The notes: a model not told the origin generated them from the sequence alone. A stretch of 64,000 bases of DNA from Ww85 sp963745765 (GCA_963745765.1 CAVUYQ010000033.1:1-64000), one strand, 5' to 3'. Shown: positions 36,285 to 45,752, counted from the stretch's first letter. Numbers and translations: made by a program.

Positions 36285-36769
36285 CTGCACGGCAAGTATA
36301 TAAAGGATCTCTCATTTCACACCATCGATCATGCCGGGGCGTGATCCTGGCTTTTCTGCAGTTTCTCAACAAGGAAGGAAGTTCACTATCCACATTGACG
36401 AGGAGTAATATCAGTGCTTTTGTAGAATATGAACAAGATAGAGGTTTAAAGGCCATATCGATAATTTCACAACTGACAGTGGTCTATGCCTTTATCAATT
36501 ACCTGGTAAGGCAGGAGGTTATAGCCCCGGAAGTCATGAAGCCTAAAGTTCGCATACAGCAACCGGACGCACTGCCCAAGGCAATTCCACGAGAAGATAT
36601 CGAGCTGATTCTCGATGCAATCACCAGTGTACGAGATCGGGCCTTGATCATGCTCTTGCTGCGAACTGGTATGCGGATCGGAGAGCTGCTTGAAGTGAAG
36701 CTTGAAGATATCGTTCTGCATGACCAGAAGATCCTCATTTACGTCGGTTCGAAGAATTATGAAGGAAGA
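36285..36769 (+). pseudogene. Tyrosine recombinase, truncated remnant
   Basis: Starting around LHGKYIKDLSFHTID (stopped by TGA near 36345) and continuing in another frame with LAFLQFLNKEGSSLSTLTRS, ISAFVEYEQDRGLKAISIIS and VRQEVIAPEVMKPKVRIQQP, this is the core-binding domain. The first catalytic box is intact: RDRALIMLLLRTGMRIGELL (Arg), then LEDIVLHDQKILIYVGSKNY. Similarity ends at EGR near 36769, so the HxxR and Tyr boxes are missing. It cannot recombine DNA. Its specific sequence differs from the relic at 7635, so these are two distinct integrases. Confidence 0.75.
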
Positions 36770-36880
36770 GGTCAGACAATCCTCAGAGCCTATGTTGCCG
36801 CCTGGGGTGCACTGAATGGTAGCCTTTGCCGGCATCAATTGAAAACCATATTTCACTTCTTCAATGCGCGAGGTTCTGTT

Positions 36881-37075
36881 ATGGGCGATCATGATGATAA
36901 TATTTTTGACGAGGACGATGCCTTGGATTACATCATGTCGGAGGAAGCAGAGAGTTGGGGGACAGGTGAGCTACCACAACCTCAGGCAGGGTGCCTGGGG
37001 TTGATTACGATCCTGGCCCTACCAGCCGGCCTGGTCTATTTCGGCATATCACTTTTTCAGTACTTTGCTGGATGA
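36881..37075 (+). CDS. Small acidic membrane protein
   Basis: 64 residues. It is open in the same frame as the integrase remnant but an ATG at 36881 marks a separate start. The first half is acidic (NIFDEDDALDYIMSEEAES), followed by PQAGCLGLITILALPAGLVY and FGISLFQYFAG, a single membrane segment at the C-terminus. No ribosome site is obvious, so the start is provisional. Small proteins of this type occur beside integrases in related genomes to my recollection, but I assign no function. Confidence 0.5.
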   Translation: MGDHDDNIFDEDDALDYIMSEEAESWGTGELPQPQAGCLGLITILALPAGLVYFGISLFQYFAG

Positions 37076-37204
37076 AAGGGTTGCAGGAAACATGGTACCC
37101 CGGAGCGTGCCTCAGCTGAAGCATGCAGGGTAGCATCCTGCCCCGCTGTATAAAAACGGTCCACTATGCCGAGGGCGATTATCTCCCTCTCTTGGGCTGG
37201 ATTC

Positions 37205-38186
37205 TCACATACTTGCGTTAATCAATGCCATAGACCTCTTTAAAGATGTTATCTTTGTTCGGAAATCGATGATTCCTGCTGTCCATTTAGCTGTTGGTGA
37301 TATCATTTTTTCCTCTGAGAGAGAGTACTGCACTTTCAGAACCACATCGAATGCTTCGGAAATATTTTGTTCTTTTATCTTTTCCTGAAGGATTATAAGC
37401 TCTGCTCTCTTAATCATCAGGCTTCCCTGCAACGCATCGCTGGCATTTTTAAACTTTTTAGATGTTATAAAATCTTCTACGATTTTTTCTGATTTCTGAA
37501 TTTCATCTATTGCATTGGTTTCAGCAAGATACGGCCTCCTGCTTCAGCACCTTCAACAAACTGATGATTGCTTCATTTGCGGTACCGATAGTATCTCGAA
37601 TTGCCGGTTCAACATCAGCCTTGTTTACTATTTCATTAATGGAGGTGAGATCCCCGACAAACGCTTCCAAAGGTTCTGAAAACTGTTTGACTGTCTCATG
37701 AATTTCACTCGTACTGGGAATGCCGTCAACCTGACTTAAGGTGTTCTGAATTGTTGCTTTGAAAGTATTTATTTCAGCCGTCAATCGCACATCCGGTGTT
37801 TCCAGCGCAAGACCTGCCAGGATAGAGGCATATCCCTCTATTGCAGCGAAGGCCTGCCTGCGAAGGAGTATGATTTCTTTGTTAACACCCTTCCTCCGCC
37901 TGTCCACCATTTTTCCGGACATTTCTAACAAAAATGGCACATCGATTTCATCACCATACAACGACCATATGTTGACCTGATCCTCTAAATCTCCGCGTTC
38001 GATCCTGGCTTTATTGGAGATGTCTAACTCCAGATAATAAACATCCTGCAGGTCTGCAGTGGCAACTTTGAGATCGTTTGCCGGTGTCAGGTAGTCTCTG
38101 GGACAACCACTCAGGAAGAGAGCTGCAACTGCCATCAATGGCAAAAAAGCAAACGGAACGATTTTGAAAGATCTGATGTTATTCAT
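37205..38186 (-). CDS. Lipoprotein of unknown function (one frameshift)
   Basis: ATG 38186 with GAGG upstream. The signal peptide ends in lipobox LFLSGC (about residue 29), so the protein is anchored to a membrane by a lipidated cysteine. The mature part is largely helical: KVATADLQDVYYLELDISNK, RRQAFAAIEGYASILAGLAL, AEINTFKATIQNTLSQVDGI. After a frame change near 37525 (in GCCGTATCTTGCTG) the chain continues ETNAIDEIQKSEKIVEDFI to the end at 37205, giving about 327 residues. As written it stops at 222 codons. No family recognised; helical composition suggests an envelope scaffold. Confidence 0.65.
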
Positions 38187-38504
38187 CAAATATCCTCACT
38201 TTGTCTTCGATCAGATTAGCAGATCACAACACATGTAAAACCAAGTATTTATCGTTGTCAGGGATGATGTTATTTGTTCCCCGGCCAATTAATTCATATT
38301 CACGCAGCCCCATTCAGAAGGCTTCACCAAAGAGGGGCTTATGTTAAACAAATCATTATCACCCTGCAATGACTATTCGTAAGGAAGGAAGCTCCTTTGG
38401 TTATAATAGTGGCGCCACCCTGAATGATTAGGTTATTAGTTAGAAGCATAACGAGAGATCGGGCGGAAAGGCCATTATTCAAGGTACGCGTATGTCTTTT
38501 GTTT
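38187..38504. other. Intergenic stretch
   Basis: 318 bases between the lipoprotein start and the end of the ABC ATPase gene. No gene or clear terminator. A GGTTATAATAG -10-like sequence lies near 38400 but points to no gene on that strand. Confidence 0.3.
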
Positions 38505-39249
38505 TTAATGTGTCAGGATTTGTTTCATGAAAAATTTTAAGCGATCACTCTCGGGATTTACGAAAAATTCTTACGGTGCAGCCTCTTCAACAATTTCTCC
38601 ATGGTCCATAAAAATGATGCGGTCCGCGACCGAGCGGGCAAAGCCCATCTCGTGGGTAACACAAATCATGGTAATTCCTCTCTTGCAAGATCACTCATGA
38701 CTTCGAGAACGTCGTTGATCATTTCAGGATCAAGAGCGGATGTGGGTTCATCGAACAGCATGACCTGGGGATTCATACAAAGTGCCCTGGCAATCGCTAC
38801 ACGCTGTTGCTGACCACGGACAATTGTACCGGATATTTCTCAGCCTGCTCCGGAATCTTTACCCGTTCAAGGTAGTACATGGCTGTTTCTCTGGCCTCCT
38901 CCTTTGTTTTTTTTCGAACCAAACACTGGGCCAGCATCAGATTTTTTATAATCGTTTTATGAGGAAAGAGATTGAAGGTCTGAAATACCATCCCCACTTC
39001 ACGCCTGACAGCATTAATATTCTTCATCCGGGCAGTGAGTTCGGTGCCATTAATGTAGATCTTTCCGCCGTCGTGTTTTTCAAGCCTGTTAATGCATCGA
39101 ATCAATGTTGATTTCCCTGATCCGGAAGGGCCGCAAATGACGATTTTCTCCCCCTTGTAAACCTCAAGGCTGATATTGTTTAATGCCTTGAATTCACCAA
39201 AATATTTATCGACATTTTTTATCTGCAGGATAGGTTTTCTCTCGATCAT
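38505..39249 (-). CDS. Polar amino-acid ABC transporter ATPase (frameshifted)
   Basis: Reconstructed length about 248 residues, normal for GlnQ/HisP. Walker A in ICGPSGSGKSTLIRCINRLE, Q-loop in VGMVFQTFNLFPHKT, signature LSGGQQQRVAIARAL, Walker B in VMLFDEPTSALDPEMI, His switch VTHEMGFARSVADRI. It powers the two permeases encoded upstream. Frame changes lie near 38820 (before the signature) and near 38688, and an in-frame TAA at 38571-38573 precedes the usual C-terminus EFFVNPESDRLKIF. Three defects in one small gene suggest loss of function or poor sequence. ATG overlaps the stop of the preceding permease by one base. Confidence 0.75.
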
Positions 39250-39953
39250 CAGTTGATACCTGTCATTGTTGTATAACGGCCCATGTATTTTTCAAGGACG
39301 CCAAAACTTTTCTGAATAACAAATGTCAAAATCATATAAATAATGGCAAGTGATATAAATATTTCATAAGGAGCAAAGGTTTGCGCAACAATGGTTCGGC
39401 CTATTCCCGTCATGTAAGCAACGGTTATGGTGCTGGCCAGAGCAGTACATTTCAGAAGGCTGATAAATTCATTGCTGAAAGCGGGTATGGAAATCCGGGT
39501 TACAATGGGTGCCGTGATGTAAATAAAACGCTGGGTTTTGGATAAACCCAAAGCAGCTGCAGCCTCAAGCAACCCTTTGTCAACCGCCAGGACGCCACCG
39601 CGCAGAATTTCCGTAGTGTAGGCGGCTGAATTAAAGAACAAAGAAACAATGGCGCAGCCATATCCTTCCCGCAATATGGGCCAGAAGAAACTGTTACGAA
39701 CAGCTTCAAACTGCGGTAACCCATAATAAATGATAAACATCTGTACCAGGATAGGCGTACCGCGAAAGATATAAATATATGCCTGAGCGAGAAAATTGAG
39801 ATACCACTTGCCACTGATCCTCATCAGCAGAAGAACTATAGCAAGTGCCATGCCTAAAACTGCAGAGACAAAGAGCAGTTGGAATGTCATACCGATCCCA
39901 CCGAGCATCTTTACTACCGACTGAAATATCAAAGAAATAGATTCAGTCATCAT
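39249..39953 (-). CDS. Polar amino-acid ABC transporter permease
   Basis: 234 residues, His/Glu/Gln/Arg permease family. FLAQAYIYIFRGTPILVQMF is the typical RGTP segment, and LGLSKTQRFIYITAPIVTRI the EAA loop contacting the ATPase. Five membrane segments. Start ATGATG overlaps the end of the second permease by 4 bases. With the companion permease it forms the inner-membrane channel. Confidence 0.9.
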   Translation of the reverse strand: MMTESISLIFQSVVKMLGGIGMTFQLLFVSAVLGMALAIVLLLMRISGKWYLNFLAQAYIYIFRGTPILVQMFIIYYGLPQFEAVRNSFFWPILREGYGCAIVSLFFNSAAYTTEILRGGVLAVDKGLLEAAAALGLSKTQRFIYITAPIVTRISIPAFSNEFISLLKCTALASTITVAYMTGIGRTIVAQTFAPYEIFISLAIIYMILTFVIQKSFGVLEKYMGRYTTMTGIN

Positions 39954-40635
39954 GCTCCTTTCAGGTGACGATTGGCATACTTTTCGAGCACCATCACTGC
40001 CAGGGTAATGACTGATGAGAAGGCGAGATAAATGCAGCCAACTACAATGTACATGGTAAATGGCTTGCCGGTGACACTCGTGGCCTGTTTTGCCACATAT
40101 AATGTTTCATTTAGACCAATGATTGAGATAAGAGCCGTATCCTTGACAAGAGAAAGCATGTGGTTCCCGAAAGGTGCCAGATCTATAGCAATTTCCGGTA
40201 ATTGGACGTGGATAAGGTTTCAGGCTGAAAGCCAAGCGCACGTGCCGCCTCTACATTGCCGCGGGTTACACCCAGAAACGCACCTCTAAATGTTTCCGTC
40301 GCGTATGACCCGACAATTAAGGAAATAGCGAATGTTCCCGCCCAAAATGGCGGGATATCAAGAAATTTTATCTCAGGATTGAATATCTGTGCAATTGATG
40401 TCAGGGTGATGGCCAAGCCAAAATATAACAGTAAAATTACAAGAATTTCCGGAGTACCGCGGAAAATTATGGTGTAGGCGGATGCAAGCTTCTGGGCGAC
40501 TTTGTTGTTCGATAGTTTAGAAACAGCGCCGATCAAACCAAAGAGTACCATGAATGCAAGAGATGTTGCGAATACCTGCAGGACAACAACAGAAGCCCAA
40601 AAGTATTCATCCCACCAACCGGATAAAACTTCCAA
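39950..40635 (-). CDS. Polar amino-acid ABC transporter permease (one frameshift)
   Basis: About 228 residues when a frame change near 40200 is repaired. First part: ASAYTIIFRGTPEILVILLL (RGTP segment), FRGAFLGVTRGNVEAARALG (EAA loop start). Second part: LPEIAIDLAPFGNHMLSLVK, SIIGLNETLYVAKQATSVTG, ending VLEKYANRHLKGA. Homologous to the neighbouring permease; heterodimers of this kind are common in octopine/arginine/histidine-type systems. The frameshift is inside the EAA loop, the ATPase contact, so the protein as written would not work. Confidence 0.8.
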
Positions 40636-40730
40636 AAGCGCAATCTCCTCAACGTTACCAGGGGCAGTTGTTCATCATCCCATGCAGACAAGTGGCAAGA
40701 ACCTGTCTGCATGGGGCAGATTTTAACCTG

Positions 40731-41549
40731 CTATAAATTGCTCCACTCTTCATTGTGAATCGGGAAAGGGAAGGTTTTCAGCGCATACTCTGTAAGCTTA
40801 CCATTCTTGATAAGTTGCTTTATTGCATCGTCGACCCGCGCTTTAAGCTCCGGCTGGCCTTTTCTCATGCCGATGCCGCATCCGGGCCCAAAGAATTTTT
40901 CTTCATTGATTGGCGGGCTTTTGAACTCATAGCCGGCGCCATCAGGCTTGCTGAGGAATTTCAGGTAGGCTTTCATCGGGTTAGTCATGATCATATCTAC
41001 CCGACCATTCACCAGGTCGAGATAGCCGGTTTCGGTTCCGTCATAAAGGATAACTTTTACCTCCGGAAGTTTTGCTTCAAACCAGCTTGCATATGTAGAG
41101 GCGCGCTCGACTCCGATCCGCAAATTCTTGAAATTTTCTGGAATGATTTTTCCGTCCTTATCAAACAACTCAACCGTTACTTTTTTAGAACCTACAAGGC
41201 GACCAACTGAAACCCGATAGGGGATTGAAAAGTCAATTTTCTGGGCGCGGCTTTCAGTAATAGACATGGAAGCAACAATTAAATCAAATTTGTTTGCCAA
41301 CAACGCCGGGATCATTCCGTCCCATTCCTGGCAGACAAAATCAACATCCACATCGAGGATTTCAGCAACACCTTTTGCCACATCGACATCATAGCCCTGC
41401 AGCACACCGTTTGAATCCTTGTAATTGAAAGGGAAATAGTTGCACTCCATACCGACCCGCAATGTTTCCTTTGCTAAGACAGGTCCGGCAATCATTGTTG
41501 CGAGAATACCGATAATTACGCTTTTAATCAGCACTGATAGGTACTTCAT
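40731..41549 (-). CDS. Polar amino-acid ABC transporter substrate-binding protein
   Basis: 272 residues from ATG 41549 (GAGGAGAAACGT upstream). Signal peptide KYLSVLIKSVIIGILATMIA...VLA. SBP family 3 motifs: RVGMECNYFPFNYKDSNGVL, GYDVDVAKGVAEILDVDVDF, LIVASMSITESRAQKIDFSI (with the Arg that binds the amino-acid carboxylate) and LVNGRVDMIMTNPMKAYL. It captures an amino acid in the periplasm. The WDGMIPALLANKFD region resembles arginine/lysine/ornithine binders, which would suit the DauR and cyclodeaminase-like neighbours, but specificity is not proven. Confidence 0.9.
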   Translation of the reverse strand: MKYLSVLIKSVIIGILATMIAGPVLAKETLRVGMECNYFPFNYKDSNGVLQGYDVDVAKGVAEILDVDVDFVCQEWDGMIPALLANKFDLIVASMSITESRAQKIDFSIPYRVSVGRLVGSKKVTVELFDKDGKIIPENFKNLRIGVERASTYASWFEAKLPEVKVILYDGTETGYLDLVNGRVDMIMTNPMKAYLKFLSKPDGAGYEFKSPPINEEKFFGPGCGIGMRKGQPELKARVDDAIKQLIKNGKLTEYALKTFPFPIHNEEWSNL

Positions 41550-41603
41550 ACGTTTCTCCTCTAGTCGTAAAATTAATACTGCCTTGTACACTTTTTTGCC
41601 TTG

Positions 41604-43049
41604 TCAACCCTCGTCATTCCGTGAATCAATGCGTCCTTGAGTATTGAGCAGTCGCATTGTTTTAAATGCTGGAACTGTTTTTTTACTTTCTCTATAGACT
41701 CGTGCGTTCCGGAGTTCAGGAAGTTCAGCATCGAGTCCCAGACCCAGGGCGCGACGCGTAATAGCAGGAAATTTCGCGGGATGGGCGGTGAGCAGGCTGA
41801 CTACTGTCGTGTTCTCCCCTAACATCGGCAACAACCTTTTGGCAGCCGCAACCGCGACTGCGCCATGGGGATCCAGGAGATATCCGCCACTTTCCTTATA
41901 GGTGTCTGCTATCGTCGACAATGTTTCCTCATCGGAAACAGCGACTGACATAAATCCGTGTTTAATTTTCTCCATCATGGACGCATTGAACTCAACAGAG
42001 CCTTGCTCCAGGTACTCCTCTGTCCACTGTTTCACGGCACCACTGTCCTGGCCGGAAGCAAAGTAAAGAAATCGCCAGTAGTTGTAGGGAAGGGCAATAT
42101 CAATGGCGTTTGAAGGCGTCTGCTTCAGGCTCTCTCTTGAGAACCTGTTTGTAGTAAGGACTCTGTGGATAGTCGCATTTCTGTTGTTGGCACAAATGAA
42201 GGTCTCCACCGGAAGACCCATTTCCCGGGCCAGATAGCCGGCAAACAGATTACCAAACGCCCCGGTCGGAACCGAAAACGCCACTTTGCCGCCACCTCTC
42301 TCAGCTACCTGGAAATATGCATGGAAATAGTGGACAGACTGAAACATGACACGGCACCAGTTGATGGAGTTCACGCTGGATAACCGCAGGTTTTTCACCA
42401 ACTCCTTGTCCTCGAACATCTGGGCGATAACAAAATCCAGGTTATCCCCGCCGTCCGGACAATTTTCGACCGCAACGGCATGAACGTTGGGTACGCCGAG
42501 GGTTGTTATCTGGCGTTCCTGTTCCTCTGAAATAAACTCCCGGGGATACAATACCCAGCAGTCGATTGTTTCCTTGCCGCATGATGCGTATGCTGCTGCA
42601 GGACCGGTATCGCCGGTAGTCGCAATCAGCAGGGAAACCGATTCGCCCTTTCTCTGAAGGAAGTAATCCATCGTATTAATAAGAAATCCCATGGCCACAT
42701 CCTTAAAGGAAAGGGTCGGGCCATGGAATAATTCCATAATGAAGTGGCGGGAATCTTCGCCTAAAGGAAGTACGGGAATAATATCGGGGTGGCTGAAATT
42801 TTCCGTACTCCTGCTGATCAACGATAGTAAATCGCCGGCCGGGATGATGGATCGATCTATGTATAAAGAGAGGATCTCAAAGGCCAGGTCATTAAAAGAC
42901 AATGAGGACCATTTCTGAAGCTGTTCCCCGGTAACCCGGGGAATCGACTGGGGAACAAACATTCCGCCATCGTCGGCGAACCCCTTTAAAACTGCGGTTT
43001 CAAAATCAACGGGCGAAACACCGCCTTTGGTACTTACATATTTCAGCAT
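41604..43049 (-). CDS. thrC: Threonine synthase (long form)
   Basis: 481 residues from ATG 43049 (AGGAGC upstream); longer upstream reading lacks a site. N-terminal LKYVSTKGGVSPVDFETAVL and LKGFADDGGMFVPQSIPRV are typical. The PLP lysine is in FHGPTLSFKDVAMGFLINTM, and the phosphate-binding loop in IATTGDTGPAAAYASCG. The enzyme makes threonine from O-phosphohomoserine. Placement between an ABC amino-acid transporter and an ornithine cyclodeaminase homologue is odd for a biosynthetic thrC. It may act on a related substrate (for example elimination from a beta- or gamma-substituted amino acid) in this cluster. Family secure, substrate open. Confidence 0.85.
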   Translation of the reverse strand: MLKYVSTKGGVSPVDFETAVLKGFADDGGMFVPQSIPRVTGEQLQKWSSLSFNDLAFEILSLYIDRSIIPAGDLLSLISRSTENFSHPDIIPVLPLGEDSRHFIMELFHGPTLSFKDVAMGFLINTMDYFLQRKGESVSLLIATTGDTGPAAAYASCGKETIDCWVLYPREFISEEQERQITTLGVPNVHAVAVENCPDGGDNLDFVIAQMFEDKELVKNLRLSSVNSINWCRVMFQSVHYFHAYFQVAERGGGKVAFSVPTGAFGNLFAGYLAREMGLPVETFICANNRNATIHRVLTTNRFSRESLKQTPSNAIDIALPYNYWRFLYFASGQDSGAVKQWTEEYLEQGSVEFNASMMEKIKHGFMSVAVSDEETLSTIADTYKESGGYLLDPHGAVAVAAAKRLLPMLGENTTVVSLLTAHPAKFPAITRRALGLGLDAELPELRNARVYRESKKTVPAFKTMRLLNTQGRIDSRNDEG

Positions 43050-43080
43050 GGTCTTGCTTTTGCTCCTGTATCCATTGTTG

Positions 43081-44040
43081 TTAACAAGAAGCTTCCTGAA
43101 GTGCCCTGTATACCGCTTTTGTGATCTGTATATCCTGAACCGCAACTCCCGTTAAATCTGCGACGGTTAATTGTGTTGCGGATGATCTCCCCATGGTCGG
43201 GTCTGCAATTACATTGCCCAATTCAATTACCTGCTTTTTATCGAGCACACCTGCTGTAAGGGCTTTGAATATTTCACCGCGGCTGAGACACTGTTCAATG
43301 CTGTCGGCAACAACAATATCAGCATGTCCGAGTATATCGCTGTTCAGTTCCTGTTTTTCAGGCGTGTCGGACCCCATCGCGGTGATATGGGTGCCGGGTA
43401 ACAGCTGGGAATACTGAATCAACGGTTTCCGGCTTGGTGTCGCGGTTATGATCAGATTACATTTCTCTGTCACTCTGCCGGCTTCAGTGGTCGTTTCGAC
43501 ACGATACCCCTTCTCTTCCATTTCAGATTGATAGGAGTTGAAATCATCGTTCTCACGTCCCCATACGACGATCTCTTTGCAGCTGGTAACATTCTTAAGA
43601 TATTCCACCTGGAGTCGGCCCTGTATGCCGGTACCGAACACGCCGATTTTCGTGACCTCTTCTGGAGCCAGATATTTTGCGACAATCTGTCCTGCAATGG
43701 CGGTTCTTACATTTGTGAGGTAGCCCTCGTCTATCAAAATACTTACAAGCATCCCTGTTTTCTGGGAAAACAGAAGCATCAGGCCTGAACTGGATGGCAG
43801 ATCCAGCTTATAGTTCTCATAAAATCCAGAGGCGATCTTTATGACGAAATAGTCATCCTCTTTTATGTAACCGTACTTGATGTGGGTATCTCCGGGCGGG
43901 TTTTCAAAAACAAGTTCACCGACGGGCGGCACAACGACGCGATTCTGTGAGTAGGCGACAAACCCTTGCTCCAATTGTTCTGAAACATGCAGCTTGTGGA
44001 CAATTTCCCTGATTTGGTCCGCATAGTATATCGAGCTCAA
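43081..44040 (-). CDS. Ornithine cyclodeaminase/mu-crystallin family dehydrogenase
   Basis: About 319 residues. No ATG at the front; TTG 44040 is 6 bases after GAAGGAG and is preferred over TTG 44046. N-terminal dimer domain with GDTHIKYGYIKEDDYFVIKI and LLFSQKTGMLVSILIDEGYL, then TNVRTAIAGQIVAKYLAPEE, and the Rossmann motif IGVFGTGIQGRLQVEYLKNV. The family includes ornithine cyclodeaminase, L-alanine and arginine dehydrogenases (DauB), ketimine reductase and iminosuccinate reductase. The adjacent DauR-like regulator points to an imino-acid reductase such as DauB. It lies 31 bases before thrC, same operon. Confidence 0.85.
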   Translation of the reverse strand: MSSIYYADQIREIVHKLHVSEQLEQGFVAYSQNRVVVPPVGELVFENPPGDTHIKYGYIKEDDYFVIKIASGFYENYKLDLPSSSGLMLLFSQKTGMLVSILIDEGYLTNVRTAIAGQIVAKYLAPEEVTKIGVFGTGIQGRLQVEYLKNVTSCKEIVVWGRENDDFNSYQSEMEEKGYRVETTTEAGRVTEKCNLIITATPSRKPLIQYSQLLPGTHITAMGSDTPEKQELNSDILGHADIVVADSIEQCLSRGEIFKALTAGVLDKKQVIELGNVIADPTMGRSSATQLTVADLTGVAVQDIQITKAVYRALQEASC

Positions 44041-44210
44041 AATCAACTCCTTCCCCTTTGTAATAGTTTATGGAAATGATCAAGGTAACGTTACCGGTGA
44101 GTAAACAGCTCAGAAAAAGACATGCATGTCGTGTCGACGACAGATGGGGGTTGAGAAAAAAATCACTCCTCAAGCCGTTATTTACGTCCTCTTCGAGTTC
44201 CTGGTAGGAA

Positions 44211-44864
44211 TTAACCCAATACCTGTATCCCCTTTGTATTATTTTTACGGATAAGCCGTAAATCGTTGTACACAGTCGCTCTTGATACGCTGAGTATGTC
44301 CGCAAGTTGTTCTATCGATTTGCGGGCGTAAAAGAGTTTTTTCCCCTCAAGCCTTTCAACGAGGCTTTTTCTATGGGTGGAATTGATTTTGTCGAAACTT
44401 ATTTTATTTTCGGTCAGAAACGTGCGGATCTCCAGCTTGATATTGTCCTTCCAGTCGTTTTGAAACAGTACTTTCGGCGGTGCATCCAGGTTCATCGGTC
44501 GCAGAAAATTTTCAAGTACATCCAGGCTTGCTTCCATGGCGGAAAAATCAGCATTGGCGCACATGATACCGATGGTTGCCCCCTTATCGTCTTCCAGGGC
44601 CATGGAAATAGATCGAATTCTCTGTCCTTTGTTACCCGCATTCTCGTACGGTCCTTCAATGGCTATCCCGTACGGAAATCCCTCTGAACTTTCGTCTAAC
44701 GGGCCGAGCAGGGAAGCATCCCCGATTTTTCTGCCGGAGTAAGGATTGGCAATATAGGCAACGGTATCGCTGGCAATGTCGTGTATGACAACTTCAGCAT
44801 ATGGCTGAAATAATAATGCAATTGCGTCGGCAATTGGAATGTATCTTGAAAAAGAATCCTTCAC
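44211..44864 (-). CDS. DauR/YheO-like PAS-HTH transcriptional regulator
   Basis: 217 residues with GTG start. Residues ~10-120 form the YheO-type PAS domain (FQPYAEVVIHDIASDTVAYI, IANPYSGRKIGDASLLGPL). The C-terminus is an HTH_22 helix-turn-helix: EGKKLFYARKSIEQLADILS and VSRATVYNDLRLIRK. DauR represses D-arginine catabolism genes in Pseudomonas, where its target operon includes a mu-crystallin-type dehydrogenase. Here the next gene in the same direction (171-base gap) encodes such a protein. It probably controls the dehydrogenase-thrC-ABC operon in response to an amino acid. Confidence 0.88.
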   Translation of the reverse strand: MKDSFSRYIPIADAIALLFQPYAEVVIHDIASDTVAYIANPYSGRKIGDASLLGPLDESSEGFPYGIAIEGPYENAGNKGQRIRSISMALEDDKGATIGIMCANADFSAMEASLDVLENFLRPMNLDAPPKVLFQNDWKDNIKLEIRTFLTENKISFDKINSTHRKSLVERLEGKKLFYARKSIEQLADILSVSRATVYNDLRLIRKNNTKGIQVLG

Positions 44865-45118
44865 TCTATTTCCATAGCGGAAGCGTTAACCAGCAAAATG
44901 AATACCATATCGTCCAGGCTGGACATTTTGTAAAATCCTAATATGGAGAAACGGAATGGTTTTGTCAATAACAATCCTGAATATTCTGCTATTGGGCCGG
45001 TCATTAGACGCACGGCTCGTGACAATGCTTTGTTTTTAGTTACTCTGTAAAGTATCAAATAATCCTTGTGCCGATTTTCTGACTTTTCTTTGATTGTGTC
45101 TATCTCATAGATTTTCAT
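44861..45118 (-). CDS. Hypothetical protein, 85 residues
   Basis: Open frame whose stop overlaps the GTG start of the DauR-like gene by 4 bases (GTGA), the kind of coupling seen in operons. ATG 45118 has no clear ribosome site. Sequence blocks YEIDTIKEKSENRHKDYLIL and DDMVFILLVNASAMEIE match nothing I know. It may equally be leader sequence. Confidence 0.3.
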   Translation of the reverse strand: MKIYEIDTIKEKSENRHKDYLILYRVTKNKALSRAVRLMTGPIAEYSGLLLTKPFRFSILGFYKMSSLDDMVFILLVNASAMEIE

Positions 45119-45173
45119 CAATAAAATTCAAGAACACAGAACCGGAGATATGTACAGTAGCCCCACCTTAAGA

Positions 45174-45204
45174 GGTCATATATAACCATAGGTCATATAT
45201 GACC
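45174..45204 (+). promoter_or_regulatory. Twin activator sites, set 1 (sigma-54 UAS)
   Basis: GGTCATATATAACC at 45174-45187 and the perfect palindrome GGTCATATATGACC at 45191-45204, start-to-start 17 bp. Same motif pair as at 57480 and 60295. The inner edge is 100 bp from a -24/-12-like promoter. Confidence 0.7.
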
Positions 45205-45303
45205 ATTATTTTTCGTCTCATCATCCGCTTGTGGCTGTCTCTTGATCTCATGAAATAATGCAATATCATGATCTTGGTTAATTTTATGGAAGGTTTGCCG
45301 GGG

Positions 45304-45319
45304 TGGCATGGATATTGAA
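45304..45319 (+). promoter_or_regulatory. Probable sigma-54 promoter 1
   Basis: TGGCATGGATATTGAA: good -24 (TGGCAT), -12 reads TTGAA where TTGCA/T is consensus, with the correct 12-base GG to G spacing. Weaker than promoters 2 and 3 but at the same distance from its twin sites. The gene at 45390 follows. Confidence 0.55.
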
Positions 45320-45389
45320 GCTCCTTCTTTAATACTTCTGCAGGTAAGGAGCAAATGTGCTCAATCTTCGCACACTATGGAGGAACAAC

Positions 45390-45752
45390 ATGAAAATAAG
45401 TAAAGAGAATCAAGAGAAAATCAAAATTGGCATATGGAGTGCTATTGGAGGTGCCGCTTTAGCCATGATAATCGGCTTCAACTGGGGTGGATGGGTTAAT
45501 GGCAGTACCTCTCTGAGCAGGGGTGAGCAATTGGCCCGAACGGCAGTAATCGAGCGTTTGGCTCCAATTTGCCTTTCACAGTTTAACAATGACCCTAACC
45601 GGGCTGAAAATTTTGTAACCTTGAAAGCTAAAAAATCGTGGGAGCAGGAAAAATATGTGAGTAGCCAGGGTTGGGCAACCATGCCTTCTGAAAAAACACC
45701 TGATACCAGTGTCGCCGCCAGGTGTTCTGAGCTGATAGTAAAAGATAGCTAA
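45390..45752 (+). CDS. Small membrane-anchored protein of unknown function
   Basis: 120 residues from ATG 45390 (GGAGG at 45380-45384). A short charged N-terminus precedes one membrane segment (IGIWSAIGGAALAMIIGFNW). The rest, with GEQLARTAVIERLAPICLSQ, ENFVTLKAKKSWEQEKYVSS and TSVAARCSELIVKD, is probably periplasmic with two cysteines that could pair. No named family recognised. It is the first gene after twin sites and a sigma-54-like promoter, so likely part of the stress-type regulon of the activator at 55837. Confidence 0.75.
   Translation: MKISKENQEKIKIGIWSAIGGAALAMIIGFNWGGWVNGSTSLSRGEQLARTAVIERLAPICLSQFNNDPNRAENFVTLKAKKSWEQEKYVSSQGWATMPSEKTPDTSVAARCSELIVKDS

Noticed and set aside
43081..44040. 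Firm call of ornithine cyclodeaminase
   Set aside because: The family covers several imino-acid and amino-acid dehydrogenases; sequence alone does not separate them.
45174..45204. CRISPR-like or iteron array from the repeated GGTCATAT motifs
   Set aside because: Only two copies per site at fixed spacing, dyad-symmetric, and each set faces a sigma-54 promoter.
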